This document shows, one piece after another, positions 1 through 8,672 of a DNA stretch of 64,000 nucleotides. The notes under the pieces are model-generated. The model was not told where the DNA came from, made no database searches, and saw nothing but the letters and a program-made list of their open reading frames with translations. This DNA is from Peribacillus kribbensis DSM 17871 (GTDB lineage: Bacteria > Bacillota > Bacilli > Bacillales > DSM-1321), in the NCBI RefSeq assembly GCF_000430765.1, contig NZ_KE387238.1:1-64000 (forward strand), in the 5' to 3' direction. The first letter of the stretch is position 1, and each line of letters opens with the position of its first letter. The translations under genes and the position numbers were made by a program.

Positions 1-118
1 TTCGTCATCCGTTCAGCATAGTGTCCATTAGAACCCTTCTCATTGACCTATCTTCGTCATCCGTTCAGCATAGTGTCCATTAGAACCCTTCTCATGGACA
101 ATTCAGCGTAGTGTCCAT
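1..118. repeat. 52-bp tandem repeat, partial array at window edge
   Basis: A unit carrying TGTCCATTAGAACCCTTCTC recurs with a period of 52 bp: the unit beginning TTCGTCATCC is at 1 and again at 53, followed by a shortened third copy that ends in GTGTCCATTA at 109-118. The array is cut by the window edge. The same core and the same period reappear at about 22.1 kb, so this is an interspersed family rather than a single local duplication. The core carries GGACA and TGTCC, which could pair. No coding potential is seen. The stretch from 119 to 381 has no gene or other clear feature. Confidence 0.85.
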
Positions 119-381
119 TATATAGCTTCATACGGCACATCTTCATCAAACATTCCAGACAATGTCCAGAGCTTCAGCACACAGCCTGCTATGCCGAATT
201 TGAAGGCCTTCTGCGCATTACACCCTCTCTTACTCTATTCACCTATTATCACCCGCATGAAAGATAAAACGAACGTCCCAGAAGTACATCTCGCTGCACT
301 ATAGCCTTCGGTCCGGCAAAGGTTCCTGTTCAAGCCAGAAGTTTTTTTGCAGAGCTCCTTATAATAATGATGAACAATTTT

Positions 382-807
382 TTAATGCAAAGCTGTCAAA
401 ATCACACCCACAGTAATCAGCCCGACGCCGATTCCATTCAACAGGCTTAATTTCTCACCAAAGAAAGCGATCGCTGCAATTGTCGCCAGCACCACGCTCA
501 ATTTATCTATCGGAGCTACCTGTGACACTTTACCCGTTTTTAAGGCCAAAAAATAGAATAGCCAGGATGTTGCCCCTGCAATACCGCTTAAAATGATAAA
601 GAGAAAGGTCTTCTTTTCTGCAATGATGTGTGGAATTTTACTAAGGCTGCCTTCAAAAGCTACAACAGCCACTAAAAAAAGCGTCATGATGATCGACCGG
701 ACAGCAGTAGCTGTGTTGGAGTCGACATTTTGCAGCCCCATCTTCCCAAAGATTGAGACAAACGCTGCCGATACGGCAGACAGGATAGCAAAAATAAGCC
801 AGGTCAT
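382..807 (-). CDS. EamA-family (DMT) membrane transporter, single-domain
   Basis: About 141 residues forming roughly five hydrophobic helices, which matches one EamA repeat of the drug/metabolite transporter superfamily. Most EamA transporters carry two such repeats, so this is a half-size member that probably works as a dimer. Near the C-terminus the sequence reads FFGEKLSLLNGIGVGLITVGV, typical of the end of an EamA domain. The ATG at 807 is chosen because AAAGGAGG lies 7 nt upstream; the in-frame TTG further upstream overlaps that ribosome binding site. It lies 17 nt downstream of the next minus-strand gene, so the two are probably co-transcribed. Substrate unknown. Confidence 0.75.
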   Translation of the reverse strand: MTWLIFAILSAVSAAFVSIFGKMGLQNVDSNTATAVRSIIMTLFLVAVVAFEGSLSKIPHIIAEKKTFLFIILSGIAGATSWLFYFLALKTGKVSQVAPIDKLSVVLATIAAIAFFGEKLSLLNGIGVGLITVGVILTALH

Positions 808-824
808 CCCTTTTTCCTCCTTTA

Positions 825-1130
825 TCAATGGACTGTTCGGATGCTTTCCCTGCGGTCCAGCCTTTCCATAAGTGCCAGCAGCTCTTCATATACCCCTGCA
901 TGATCCGGATCCTTCCAGAATTTACGCTTTCCCAATTCAATCTTCAGCTCGTTCCACCTCAGGGCATGATTCTCCTCCTGATATTTCTTAATCTGTTCCT
1001 CAAGCTCCTCTACCGCAGCATGAATATTGCTCGTGACATCATAAACAGTCTTCTCGGAAAGATGGATGCTTTCATTAGTTTGTATATGATATACAATCAT
1101 TTCCGTTCTATGCTTAATCTTCTCTGTCAT
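825..1130 (-). CDS. Conserved hypothetical, coiled-coil small protein
   Basis: About 101 residues, soluble and highly charged, with no signal peptide or membrane segment. The centre (EELEEQIKKYQEEN) looks coiled-coil. I do not recognise the family. The start at ATG 1130 is preferred to the TTG two codons upstream because AAGGAG is 9 nt before the ATG. It is followed 17 nt later by the EamA transporter gene. The function cannot be inferred from sequence. Confidence 0.6.
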   Translation of the reverse strand: MTEKIKHRTEMIVYHIQTNESIHLSEKTVYDVTSNIHAAVEELEEQIKKYQEENHALRWNELKIELGKRKFWKDPDHAGVYEELLALMERLDRRESIRTVH

Positions 1131-1264
1131 GTTCAACAGCTCCTTAGTATGATTAGTCCCTACTCATCCTTTCCAAAAGGTTTTTCAGATAAACGGCCGT
1201 TCCTCGTTGCCCGCATAAAAACAGCCAGGGTACACGGCCCTGGCTGTAAAGAACGAATGAATCC

Positions 1265-1558
1265 TTAATACTGTTCGTCTGGATGAAGATTATTCCGCAT
1301 GAACTCCTGCACTCTTTCCACTTGTTCAAGGGAAGCTGGTTCTGTTTCATACCAGCCCTCCACATCCATCATCGTAAAAATGGCTTTATGATTGGCGATC
1401 GCATTATCAAAGCACTTTGCATAAATATCCTGTAATTCTGGATGGCTTGTTTCTAAGATTGTGTTTCCCAGGCTGCGGCTCCTCCCCTTTTCCAGCTCGA
1501 GGCACAGCTGAAGCATTTCACGGTTGGTTAACCCGCGGCCCTCCATATTATTCGGCAT
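1265..1558 (-). CDS. Spore coat protein, CotF/YraD-like
   Basis: 97 residues. The pattern LTNREMLQLCLELEKGRSRSL, followed by HPELQDIYAKCFDNAIANHK, fits the short helical CotF-type coat proteins of Bacillus, which have a ferritin-like helical fold. The C-terminus has an acidic tail ending DEQY. AGGAGG sits 7 nt before the ATG. It lies 17 nt downstream of a second gene of the same general type, so the two form a coat-protein pair, presumably expressed in the mother cell during sporulation; no sigma-E or sigma-K promoter could be assigned with confidence. It marks the organism as an endospore former. Confidence 0.72.
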   Translation of the reverse strand: MPNNMEGRGLTNREMLQLCLELEKGRSRSLGNTILETSHPELQDIYAKCFDNAIANHKAIFTMMDVEGWYETEPASLEQVERVQEFMRNNLHPDEQY

Positions 1559-1575
1559 ATCGGAACCTCCTATTT

Positions 1576-1776
1576 TTACTGGACTCTTCCCCGGTTAAAA
1601 TATTGAGAAATTTCAGCAATGCGTAATTGATGGGATTCGGCGATCCGCTCCAATCTTGTACGCATTTCCGGGTCATCACAAAGAGATGCACACCAGTTGA
1701 TCGTCTTTGCGGTTATCGTTTCTGCACGGATCTCGTCCTCGATAAACGAAAGCTCCTTTGTAGTAAGGCGGGTCAT
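1576..1776 (-). CDS. Small spore coat protein, YraF/YraG-like
   Basis: 66 residues beginning MTRLTTKELSFIEDEI and containing NWCASLCDDPEMRTRLERIAESHQ. This matches the half-size helical coat proteins in which a TTKEL start and a DPE segment followed by a His-containing helix recur. Three in-frame starts exist; ATG 1776 is chosen because GGGAGG is 7 nt upstream, while ATG 1782 almost touches it. First gene of a two-gene unit with the CotF-like gene. The two cysteines (WCASLC) could form cross-links in the coat, which is inference. Confidence 0.65.
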   Translation of the reverse strand: MTRLTTKELSFIEDEIRAETITAKTINWCASLCDDPEMRTRLERIAESHQLRIAEISQYFNRGRVQ

Positions 1777-1927
1777 ACTCATACCTCCCTTAAAATCTAT
1801 ATCCTTAACTTCCTCCAGATCCAGCCTTTTATACACAGGATGCAGAATAAGGTGAAATTCTGCATAAAGTAAAAAAAATGCCCCATCTTAAATGGAGTAG
1901 GATGTTATAAATATGGAGGTCAGCAAA

Positions 1928-2074
1928 GTGAAAAATGAAAGTAAAGGCAATATGATCCATTCAAAGACTGTAAAAAAGCAGCTGGATGAACTAGAAAAAA
2001 ATTCGGCGGCCAGTAAAAAAGGCAGTACAAACGAAATAAATCCAGAGGTTACAGACGAAGGATTATCTCAGTAA
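1928..2074 (+). CDS. 48-residue hypothetical small protein
   Basis: A short ORF with a GTG start preceded by GGAGGT at 7 nt spacing and followed within 8 nt by a strong terminator, so it looks like a complete single-gene unit. The product is hydrophilic, rich in Lys, Glu, Ser and Asn (it begins MKNESKGNMIHSKTVKKQLD), and has no membrane segment. I do not recognise the family; composition and the neighbouring coat genes would suit a minor spore or stress protein, but that is only inference. Confidence 0.55.
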   Translation: MKNESKGNMIHSKTVKKQLDELEKNSAASKKGSTNEINPEVTDEGLSQ

Positions 2075-2081
2075 AAGGTTT

Positions 2082-2114
2082 AGTCTCCCAGCTACCAAGA
2101 TGGGAGACTTTTTA
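2082..2114 (+). terminator. Rho-independent terminator of the 48-aa gene
   Basis: Perfect 9-bp stem AGTCTCCCA / TGGGAGACT with a 10-nt loop, followed by a T run. Confidence 0.85.
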
Positions 2115-2127
2115 TGTAATCTTTGTA

Positions 2128-2157
2128 CAAAAAGAGACTTCAGAAAATCGAAGTCCT
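2128..2157 (-). terminator. Terminator of the short-chain dehydrogenase gene
   Basis: Stem GACTTC / GAAGTC with an 8-nt loop; on the minus strand it is followed by a T run (complement of 2128-2133). Confidence 0.65.
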
Positions 2158-2164
2158 AAAGGGG

Positions 2165-3064
2165 TTATGAAGAGAAATCATATGTCACATGAGTCAATTG
2201 TTCGGATACATCCCATAAGCGGCTCATGATCTCCTGGTTATAGACTCCTTGTGCAGGTATTTCGATGGCCGGATAGCCTTTTCGGGCCCCTTTTCCATCC
2301 GGCCCAATATATTCACCGCCTTGAAGATCTTCATTTAATGCGGCAAAAACCGTCGGCAGCGCACCCATCTCGGCAGGCTGAAGAAAAAGGGAGGACATCT
2401 TTTTCAGGATGCCCGGTGCGTCACGGCCCCCGATTTTAAATAAATTGGTGGCCGAAATGCCGGGATGGCAGGCGATGCTTTTAACAGCCAGCTGATGCTC
2501 TTTGAACCGCTGATCCAGCTCTTTAGAAAATAACAGATTCGAAAGCTTGCTCTGTCCATAAAATTTCATCGGTTTATAACCGGAGCTTCCATCCAGGTTA
2601 GTAAAATCAATCACAGCCCCTTTATGCGCCAGACTGCTTAAGGTGACCACACGGGAAGATCCTGAAGCCTTTAACAGAGGAAGCAGTAAGCCAGTCAAAG
2701 CAAAATGCCCCAAATGATTGCTTCCGAACTGAAGTTCAAACCCATCCCTGGTTTTTTGGTAAGGCGGGACCATGACGCCTGCATTATTGATCAGGATGCC
2801 AAGGCTGGAATAGTCATCTACTAAATGATCTGCAAATTGATGAACGCTCTCCAGGTCGGCCAGATCCAGCTTTCGCACATCAAGCTCGGCCGCTGGGATT
2901 AGACGCTGGATCTCAGAAGCTGCATTTCTTCCTTTTTCCATATTTCGGACTGCCAGGACTACTTTGTATCCTTTGTCAGCCAAGATCTTCGCCGCCTCGA
3001 ATCCTATGCCGCTGTTTGCTCCGGTAATAATGGCGGTCTTCTTTCTGTTCAGGCTTTCTGTCAC
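2165..3064 (-). CDS. Short-chain dehydrogenase/reductase (SDR)
   Basis: 299 residues with a classical Rossmann fold. The nucleotide-binding motif TGANSGIG is near residues 14-21, the NNAGV motif lies around 92-96, and the catalytic Tyr and Lys are in YGQSK near residue 170, with the Ser supplied by TLSSLAH. It therefore catalyses NAD(P)-dependent oxidation or reduction of an alcohol or carbonyl. The C-terminal layout resembles the retinol-dehydrogenase-like SDRs. GTG start with GGAGC upstream. The gene appears to be monocistronic with its own terminator. Substrate cannot be predicted. Confidence 0.85.
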   Translation of the reverse strand: MTESLNRKKTAIITGANSGIGFEAAKILADKGYKVVLAVRNMEKGRNAASEIQRLIPAAELDVRKLDLADLESVHQFADHLVDDYSSLGILINNAGVMVPPYQKTRDGFELQFGSNHLGHFALTGLLLPLLKASGSSRVVTLSSLAHKGAVIDFTNLDGSSGYKPMKFYGQSKLSNLLFSKELDQRFKEHQLAVKSIACHPGISATNLFKIGGRDAPGILKKMSSLFLQPAEMGALPTVFAALNEDLQGGEYIGPDGKGARKGYPAIEIPAQGVYNQEIMSRLWDVSEQLTHVTYDFSS

Positions 3065-3198
3065 ATTCCCAGCTCCTATCTTTATTTTCTAAAAAAACGG
3101 GGCTTTTGCATGATGAAAACCATAACAGGAGCAAAAGGAACAGAAAAAAGTTTTCATCTGTACCTGCTTCCCCTGCCAAGAGCCCAGCCTAACCCGTA

Positions 3199-4122
3199 TT
3201 AACTCCGGGCATTCAGCCGTTCATACACCAGCAGATTTTCATAAATGATTCTGAGTAAAGGCGCTTCTATCCCGTTCGACTCCGCCATCGTCAGCAGATA
3301 GCCATGAATATGCCTGGCTTCAATTTCTTGATTCTTTTCCATATCCCGCTGCATGGACGACTTCATTCCATATGGGAGCGCATGAATGCTGTTAACGGTC
3401 GTCTCCACGATGTCCTCGCTGATGGGGGCATTCACCGCTTTCACAATCTCAGCAGTTTCACTCAATAATTGCTGGAAAAGAGAAGACCCAAAGCCGCTTT
3501 CTCTGATTGCGCCGACGGGTGCCCGCATAAGAGTGGTGAGTCCGGCAAGCACCGTGATAAATAAATATTTATGCCACATTTCCTGTTCAACATGATCAGA
3601 GAGAATAAATCGATTTTTTTCATCATTCAGGTATTCCTGCAGCTGCCGGCAGCGTTCCTCCTGTTCTGGATGAAGGGCTCCAAACACTACCCGGTTTACA
3701 GGGCTGGTCTGGACCACCTCCCCACTTTCATTCAGTGTAGACTCGATAAAGCACAGGCCGCCAAGCACCTTTTCCTCACCATATTCCCGCTTCAAAATGT
3801 CCATATGGCTCATTCCATTAAGAAGAGGAACAATCAAGGTTTGTCTGCCCACAAATGGTTTGAGATCCCTGATTGCCGCTGCCAAATGATAGGATTTGGT
3901 AGAAAATAAAATGAGATCATATGGTTTCACCCTGCTGTCAGCCGTAATAAGGCTTGGAGTAATCACAAAATCACCATGCAGGCTTTTAACAGACAGGCCC
4001 GACCGTTCCAATTGCTGCTTTCTGCCTCTGCGTACCAGGAAATCTACCTGTTTCCCCTGCTCGGCCAGCCTTCCTCCGAAATAACCGCCGACTCCTCCGG
4101 CCCCTAACACTAAAATGCGCAT
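3199..4122 (-). CDS. 2-dehydropantoate 2-reductase (ketopantoate reductase) family
   Basis: 307 residues. The N-terminus MRILVLGAGGVGGYFGGRLA is the NADPH-binding Rossmann motif of the ApbA/PanE family, and the helical C-terminal domain contains a Lys in the WHKYLF region expected for catalysis and an N-S-I pattern further on. Family members reduce ketopantoate to pantoate for coenzyme A synthesis; several paralogues of unknown substrate exist in Bacillus, so panE is not asserted. GGGGG precedes the ATG. It starts 26 nt after a HemD-like gene stops, so the two are probably co-transcribed. Confidence 0.82.
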   Translation of the reverse strand: MRILVLGAGGVGGYFGGRLAEQGKQVDFLVRRGRKQQLERSGLSVKSLHGDFVITPSLITADSRVKPYDLILFSTKSYHLAAAIRDLKPFVGRQTLIVPLLNGMSHMDILKREYGEEKVLGGLCFIESTLNESGEVVQTSPVNRVVFGALHPEQEERCRQLQEYLNDEKNRFILSDHVEQEMWHKYLFITVLAGLTTLMRAPVGAIRESGFGSSLFQQLLSETAEIVKAVNAPISEDIVETTVNSIHALPYGMKSSMQRDMEKNQEIEARHIHGYLLTMAESNGIEAPLLRIIYENLLVYERLNARS

Positions 4123-4148
4123 GTTGTTCCCCCTTTTCGTTCATTCCT

Positions 4149-4967
4149 TTATGTATGAAGAGTTCGTTCGAAATATTGGGCCAATTCGACAATCATGGCT
4201 CCCATTCTTTCATTCCCCGGAACGATGATCCGCCCGACTCCTTCATCCTTCAGTGCTTCAGCTGTTACCCTTCCAACCGCCGCACATACCGTTTCCTCTG
4301 ACAACCTGAAAATGAACAACCCGAACTCTCCCTGCTTCCTGGCATATTGAAACAGCGAGCGGACCTGTACGGCCGTGGTAAAGCAAATGGCGTCCAATTC
4401 ACCTGAAAGGATTTCCCGGTATGTCTTCTCCAGGATTTCCTGCTGCGGCGGAATATGCCTGTAAGGAAGAAGATAAGAAACCTCTGCCCCCTGATTTACG
4501 AGATAGTCTGTAAGAGCAGGAGCTGTTTCCCCGTGCAGCTGAACCCACACTTTTTTTCCTGCAAGATCATTCCCCTCCATCGAGCGGATCAGACCGTTTG
4601 TAGTGCCATCATCATCTACCGCCGCCGGAAAAAATCCCAGTTTCTTTAAGGCCGCCCTTGCCTTGTACCCTCTGCATGCAATTTGTGCAGCTTCCAATGT
4701 CTGAAGCAGCTCTTTTTTTATGCCCAGCTTTTCAGCGGCAGAAACCAGTGCCTCGAGACCGATTCCCGTCGTAACAATCACCCAGTCGGGACGATCCAGG
4801 ACAAATTGGCGGATTTCCTGTTCAAGCTCCTTCTCTGCCGGATAAACGGTTCCCTGCAGCGGGCGCAATAAGGGAATTCCACCCTGTTTCTTAATAATTT
4901 CCTTCATCTCTTCGGTTTTTCTTGAACCGCCTGTGGCGATTCTTTTTCCAAGCAAACCTTGCCCCAT
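4149..4967 (-). CDS. Uroporphyrinogen-III synthase (HemD) family protein
   Basis: 272 residues with the two-lobed HemD layout: an N-terminal KRIATGGSRKTEEM segment, the WVIVTTGIGLEAL stretch around residues 62-74, and the second-lobe DAICFTTAVQVRSLF followed by AAVGRVTAEAL near 225-235. Members cyclise hydroxymethylbilane to uroporphyrinogen III in heme and siroheme synthesis. The usual hemAXCDBL neighbours are absent here, so this may be an additional copy. GGAGGGTG precedes the ATG. It is the first gene of a two-gene unit with the ketopantoate-reductase-like gene. Confidence 0.75.
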   Translation of the reverse strand: MGQGLLGKRIATGGSRKTEEMKEIIKKQGGIPLLRPLQGTVYPAEKELEQEIRQFVLDRPDWVIVTTGIGLEALVSAAEKLGIKKELLQTLEAAQIACRGYKARAALKKLGFFPAAVDDDGTTNGLIRSMEGNDLAGKKVWVQLHGETAPALTDYLVNQGAEVSYLLPYRHIPPQQEILEKTYREILSGELDAICFTTAVQVRSLFQYARKQGEFGLFIFRLSEETVCAAVGRVTAEALKDEGVGRIIVPGNERMGAMIVELAQYFERTLHT

Positions 4968-5068
4968 CCAGCACCCTCCTGTATTCTTTTGTTCATACTT
5001 TCTACGTTATCTCAAGCTTACCAAGAAATCCAGAATCTTTCCTAATTAAAATACCTGCGGATCTAAAG

Positions 5069-5100
5069 AAAATTAAAATAGAGCTGCCAATGGCAGCTCT
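5069..5100 (-). terminator. Terminator of the 54-aa gene
   Basis: Perfect 9-bp stem AGAGCTGCC / GGCAGCTCT with a 3-nt loop. The minus-strand downstream side is T rich (ATTTTAATTTT). Confidence 0.8.
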
Positions 5101-5128
5101 ACCGTACATTTTGAATGTTCAAATACCT

Positions 5129-5293
5129 TTATGCTTCATTTCTCAGGGCAGCGGGCGAAAATACTTCACCTTCATCTACAGGGGGGAAAAGTGAACGTGA
5201 TGGCTGTCGTTTTGCTTCATGATTTACCTTTTTAAACTCTTTTTGAAGGAATGTTTCGATTTCTCTACGTCTGCGGCCGCCTTTTTTTGCCAT
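5129..5293 (-). CDS. 54-residue basic small protein, conserved-type hypothetical
   Basis: A short complete gene: AAAGGAGG is 8 nt before the ATG and a terminator follows about 30 nt after the stop. The product begins MAKKGGRRRREIETFLQKEF, is strongly basic in its first third and acidic toward the end (VDEGEVFSPAALRNEA). The basic head could bind nucleic acid, which is inference. Function unknown. The stretch 5294-5609 downstream of the next gene shows no gene or clear regulatory element. Confidence 0.65.
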   Translation of the reverse strand: MAKKGGRRRREIETFLQKEFKKVNHEAKRQPSRSLFPPVDEGEVFSPAALRNEA

Positions 5294-5609
5294 TGCAGAA
5301 GCCTCCTTTAAAATTATTCACAAGATAACCATCCTGACAGGAAAACCCTGCCGCAAAATCCCTTGACTTCATGCCTTCAAAACCTGTCGACCTTGCTGCC
5401 TGTCTTTTTCAATAATCAAATCCTGAATGTAAATGGATTGTTAAATTATTGTTAAGGCTAATTTTAAAGAATCTATTTAAAAGATTCAATGCTGAAAAAC
5501 AGCCAAATTCCTCTTTATTTTTACAAAATTCTGACTATATGTTCCATATGGTAGTTTTTACGGCTAATTCAAAGAATTTTGCCGCTTGGACATATATCGC
5601 ACTCCTGTT

Positions 5610-6266
5610 TTATATTTTTTGCTGAAGAAACCCCAGGATGTCGGCAGTTTTTCTCTCCGTGTCCAGCAGAATGATTCGTTCATCACTTTTATGTATAAAA
5701 ATTGGATTTCCTTCTGGATCAAAACAATAAGCAATCGGGATGGAGAAGCCGCAGTTACGATAAGAACCATCCGCATGGCTTGCACCGATAACAAACGCTC
5801 TCTGGCTTCTCGCAATATTCCGGGCTTCAGATGTCCAATCCTCAAACTGGTGCTCACTAAACATTCCGACACCGATCGGATTAAAGATAAAATCCACAGC
5901 CTCCTCTCCCAGGCCTTCCAGCCCCTGAAAAACCTCCCGGCATAGAATAAAGCCAAGCTTATTGCCATTTGATTCAACCTTTGAAGGCTGATATAACCCC
6001 GAATGTTCTGGCGTCTTATTTCTATCAAGGATCAATCTGCCGGAAGGGTCTGCGATAAAGGCCCTATCCTTCAGGCTGCTATCCTTATATCCCGCCACAA
6101 TATACATGCTGTACTCCTCTGCCAAATGACATACATCCATGAGCTGCCACTCCTTAACATAACCTTCAGGAAATAGAATCAGCTCTGCCTCCCGGCTCAT
6201 CTTTAAGGCAGCCTCAAGCTGGACCGTCTGCTCCTCATGGACCGGCTGTCCTATAATCATTTTCAT
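5610..6266 (-). CDS. Carbon-nitrogen hydrolase (nitrilase superfamily), compact form
   Basis: 218 residues, shorter than the usual 260-300. The catalytic triad can be placed: Glu in FPEGY (about residue 34), Lys in NKTPE (about 84) and Cys in LCREVF (about 109). The enzyme should hydrolyse an amide or nitrile bond of a small molecule; substrate unknown. ATG 6266 is preferred because GAAAGGGTG lies about 7 nt upstream, whereas the ATG at 6284 falls inside that ribosome binding site. It stands alone between the 54-aa gene and DUF1292. Confidence 0.75.
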   Translation of the reverse strand: MKMIIGQPVHEEQTVQLEAALKMSREAELILFPEGYVKEWQLMDVCHLAEEYSMYIVAGYKDSSLKDRAFIADPSGRLILDRNKTPEHSGLYQPSKVESNGNKLGFILCREVFQGLEGLGEEAVDFIFNPIGVGMFSEHQFEDWTSEARNIARSQRAFVIGASHADGSYRNCGFSIPIAYCFDPEGNPIFIHKSDERIILLDTERKTADILGFLQQKI

Positions 6267-6339
6267 ACCGGCACACCCTTTCATTTTTTATCCAAGACTA
6301 TATATTCGATAGAGACAGCCCGCCTCCTTTTTTGGACAA

Positions 6340-6371
6340 AAATAAAAACCCCCAAGACTTTTGTTGTCTTG
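6340..6371 (-). terminator. Terminator of the DUF1292 gene
   Basis: Stem CAAGAC / GTCTTG with a 7-nt loop, followed on the minus strand by GGGGG and a T-rich tract. Confidence 0.6.
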
Positions 6372-6384
6372 AAGGCTTAATCGA

Positions 6385-6648
6385 TCATTCTTCCATAACC
6401 TCATCAAACGCATACGATACCTTGGTGAATTCCTCATCCGACTCAATCGCTGTCAGATCTCCGTCAGAATCAACCTTCATGAAGAAAACATCAAGATCTT
6501 CTTCCTGCTTGTTTTTGACATCCTCTGAAAAACTCACAGCCACATATTCGGTTCCCTCAATATTCAGGGATCCCAAAACCTCTACTTCCTGCTCAGGCCC
6601 ATTTTGCGACTCGATCGTAAAAGTTTCTCCCGTTTGAATTCTTTCCAC
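6385..6648 (-). CDS. DUF1292 domain protein (YrzB-like)
   Basis: 87 residues, very acidic. The segments EVEVLGSLNIEGTEYVAVSF and LDVFFMKVDSDGDLTAIESDEE match the DUF1292 layout, a small beta-rich domain of unknown function widespread in Firmicutes. The GTG at 6648 is used because AGGAGG lies 10 nt upstream; the longer frame reaching back to 6759 has no ribosome binding site and would run into the upstream promoter region. It is divergent from the exported peptidase gene. Role unknown. Confidence 0.78.
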   Translation of the reverse strand: MERIQTGETFTIESQNGPEQEVEVLGSLNIEGTEYVAVSFSEDVKNKQEEDLDVFFMKVDSDGDLTAIESDEEFTKVSYAFDEVMEE

Positions 6649-6782
6649 TTCTCTGCCCCCTCCTGTTTGCTTCCTGTTATTTTCCCTTATTGAGCAGGAA
6701 ACATTCTCAATTCGAACAAAATAAAAAGCTGTTTTTCTACAAAGGATAATAGAAACCAATTTTGGAATCAGGAGGCATTTTC

Positions 6783-8672
6783 ATGAGAAAAAATCATCTT
6801 TTATCCTTAACGGCAGCAATCATGGCGCTCTCCGCCTTTACACCAATGGATTCAGTCACAGCAGAAAACCTCCTTCCTTCTTATCATTCCAGGAGCGAAA
6901 TCCCCGCTCAGTACAAATGGAAAACGGAAAATATTTATTCAAGCATTAAAGACTGGGAGAAGGATCGACAAAAAGCATCCTCTCTATCCGCTTTGTTCAA
7001 GAAAAAATATCAAGGCAAGCTTGGCAGCTCTCCTGAATTACTGAAGGGCGCCCTTGATGATTATTCGGAACTGGCACGGATCTCCGACAAAGTGAGTGTT
7101 TATGCCAGTCTCTCCCGGGATGTCAATGCAGCGAATCCAAAACTGCAGGTGCTGTCAAACAAGGCGGATAAAATGTCAGATACGATTTCTGAAAACACAG
7201 CCTGGTTCGTTCCCGAAATACTGGAGCAGCCCCAAAACCGGATTAGCACCTGGATTCATCATCCGCAGCTGAAAACCTATTCCTATTTCCTGAGTGATAT
7301 CGTCAGGACAAGGGCACATAGTCTGCCAAAAGAAAGCGAAGAGCTCTTGGCAAAGGTCTCCCCTCTTGGCGGTACAGCGAATGCATTGTACGGGACCCTT
7401 GAAAAAGACATTGCTTTCGGCCCGATTAAAAACAGCAAAGGGATAAAGACCACTTTAAGCAGAAGTAATTTTCCTTCTATTATGGAAAGCAGCGACCGCA
7501 GCTTTAGAAAAGCTGCCTTTAAAAAGTATTACGAGACTTTAGGCAGCTTCCAGGACACCTTTGCAGAAACCCTGCAAGCCCAGGTTAAATCCCATAATAT
7601 CAGTGCTGCTATCCGGAAGTATCCATCTGCTGTGGAAGCAGCCCTTGACCAAAATGATATTCCGTCTGAAGTCTACAGTCAGTTAGTCAAAACTGTCAGC
7701 AAGGGACTTCCCGACCTCCACCGGTACATAGCCTTGAAAAAAAAGCTTCTTAAAGTGGACAGGCTTCATATGTATGATATGAACGCGCCCGTAATAAAAG
7801 CCGATACTGAGTATATTCCCTATAAAGAAGCAGAAAGCCTTGTTATAAAAGGATTGAAACCTATGGGAAGCGATTATCAGAAACTCCTTAAAACCGCTTT
7901 TTCAAAGGGATGGATTGATGTTTATTCCACAGCTGATAAACGTTCGGGCGCCTATCAGTGGGGATCCTATGATACACACCCTTTTGTTCTGCTGAATTAT
8001 CAGGGCACGATGGATGACGTCTCCACCATCGCACACGAATTAGGCCATGCCATGCACTCGTATTACTCAAAAAAGTCTCAAGACTATATCAATGCCGGAT
8101 ATGCGACTTTTACTGCCGAAGTTGCATCAACCCTGAACGAAAACTTATTATGGGAAATGCAGTACAAACACGCAAAAATCAAAAAAGAACGAATAAACCT
8201 GCTAACCCAGCGGCTCGAGCATTTCCGCACCACCCTTTTCCGTCAAACCCAATTCGCTGAATTTGAAAAAGAGATCCATGAAATGGAGGAAAGCGGCAAA
8301 ACGCTGAATGCCGCAGCTCTTAACCGGCTGTATCAGAATCTTAATCAAAAATACTATGGCCCAAGCCTTGCAGCTGACCAGGAAAATGCCCTTGAATGGA
8401 CGAGGATCCCTCATTTTTACAACTATAATTTCTATGTCTATCAATATGCGACCAGCTTTGCGGCTTCTACAGCCCTTAGCAGTCAGATCCTAAAAGAAGG
8501 GAAGCCTGCAGTAGAGCGAATTAAGACACATCTGCTGAATGCGGGAGGTTCAAAGGATCCTATCTCTATTTTAAAAGACGCAGGTGTAGACATGTCTACA
8601 TCAGCCCCTATTAATCAGGCTCTTTCCGCATTCAGAACCACCCTGGACGAGCTTGAAAAACAGCTCAATTGA
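6783..8672 (+). CDS. Exported M3-family oligoendopeptidase F
   Basis: 629 residues. A zinc-binding HELGHAMHSYYS motif lies near residues 418-429, with the third ligand Glu in the following ATFTAEVAS segment. The order of an N-terminal helical PepF-type domain followed by the catalytic M3 domain, and the length, fit oligoendopeptidase F, which cleaves short peptides. Unusually there is a signal peptide: two basic residues after Met, a hydrophobic stretch (LLSLTAAIMALSAF) and a likely cleavage site near VTAEN. Cytosolic PepF lacks this. Start ATG 6783 has GGAGG 7 nt upstream. Single gene with its own terminator. Confidence 0.9.
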   Translation: MRKNHLLSLTAAIMALSAFTPMDSVTAENLLPSYHSRSEIPAQYKWKTENIYSSIKDWEKDRQKASSLSALFKKKYQGKLGSSPELLKGALDDYSELARISDKVSVYASLSRDVNAANPKLQVLSNKADKMSDTISENTAWFVPEILEQPQNRISTWIHHPQLKTYSYFLSDIVRTRAHSLPKESEELLAKVSPLGGTANALYGTLEKDIAFGPIKNSKGIKTTLSRSNFPSIMESSDRSFRKAAFKKYYETLGSFQDTFAETLQAQVKSHNISAAIRKYPSAVEAALDQNDIPSEVYSQLVKTVSKGLPDLHRYIALKKKLLKVDRLHMYDMNAPVIKADTEYIPYKEAESLVIKGLKPMGSDYQKLLKTAFSKGWIDVYSTADKRSGAYQWGSYDTHPFVLLNYQGTMDDVSTIAHELGHAMHSYYSKKSQDYINAGYATFTAEVASTLNENLLWEMQYKHAKIKKERINLLTQRLEHFRTTLFRQTQFAEFEKEIHEMEESGKTLNAAALNRLYQNLNQKYYGPSLAADQENALEWTRIPHFYNYNFYVYQYATSFAASTALSSQILKEGKPAVERIKTHLLNAGGSKDPISILKDAGVDMSTSAPINQALSAFRTTLDELEKQLN

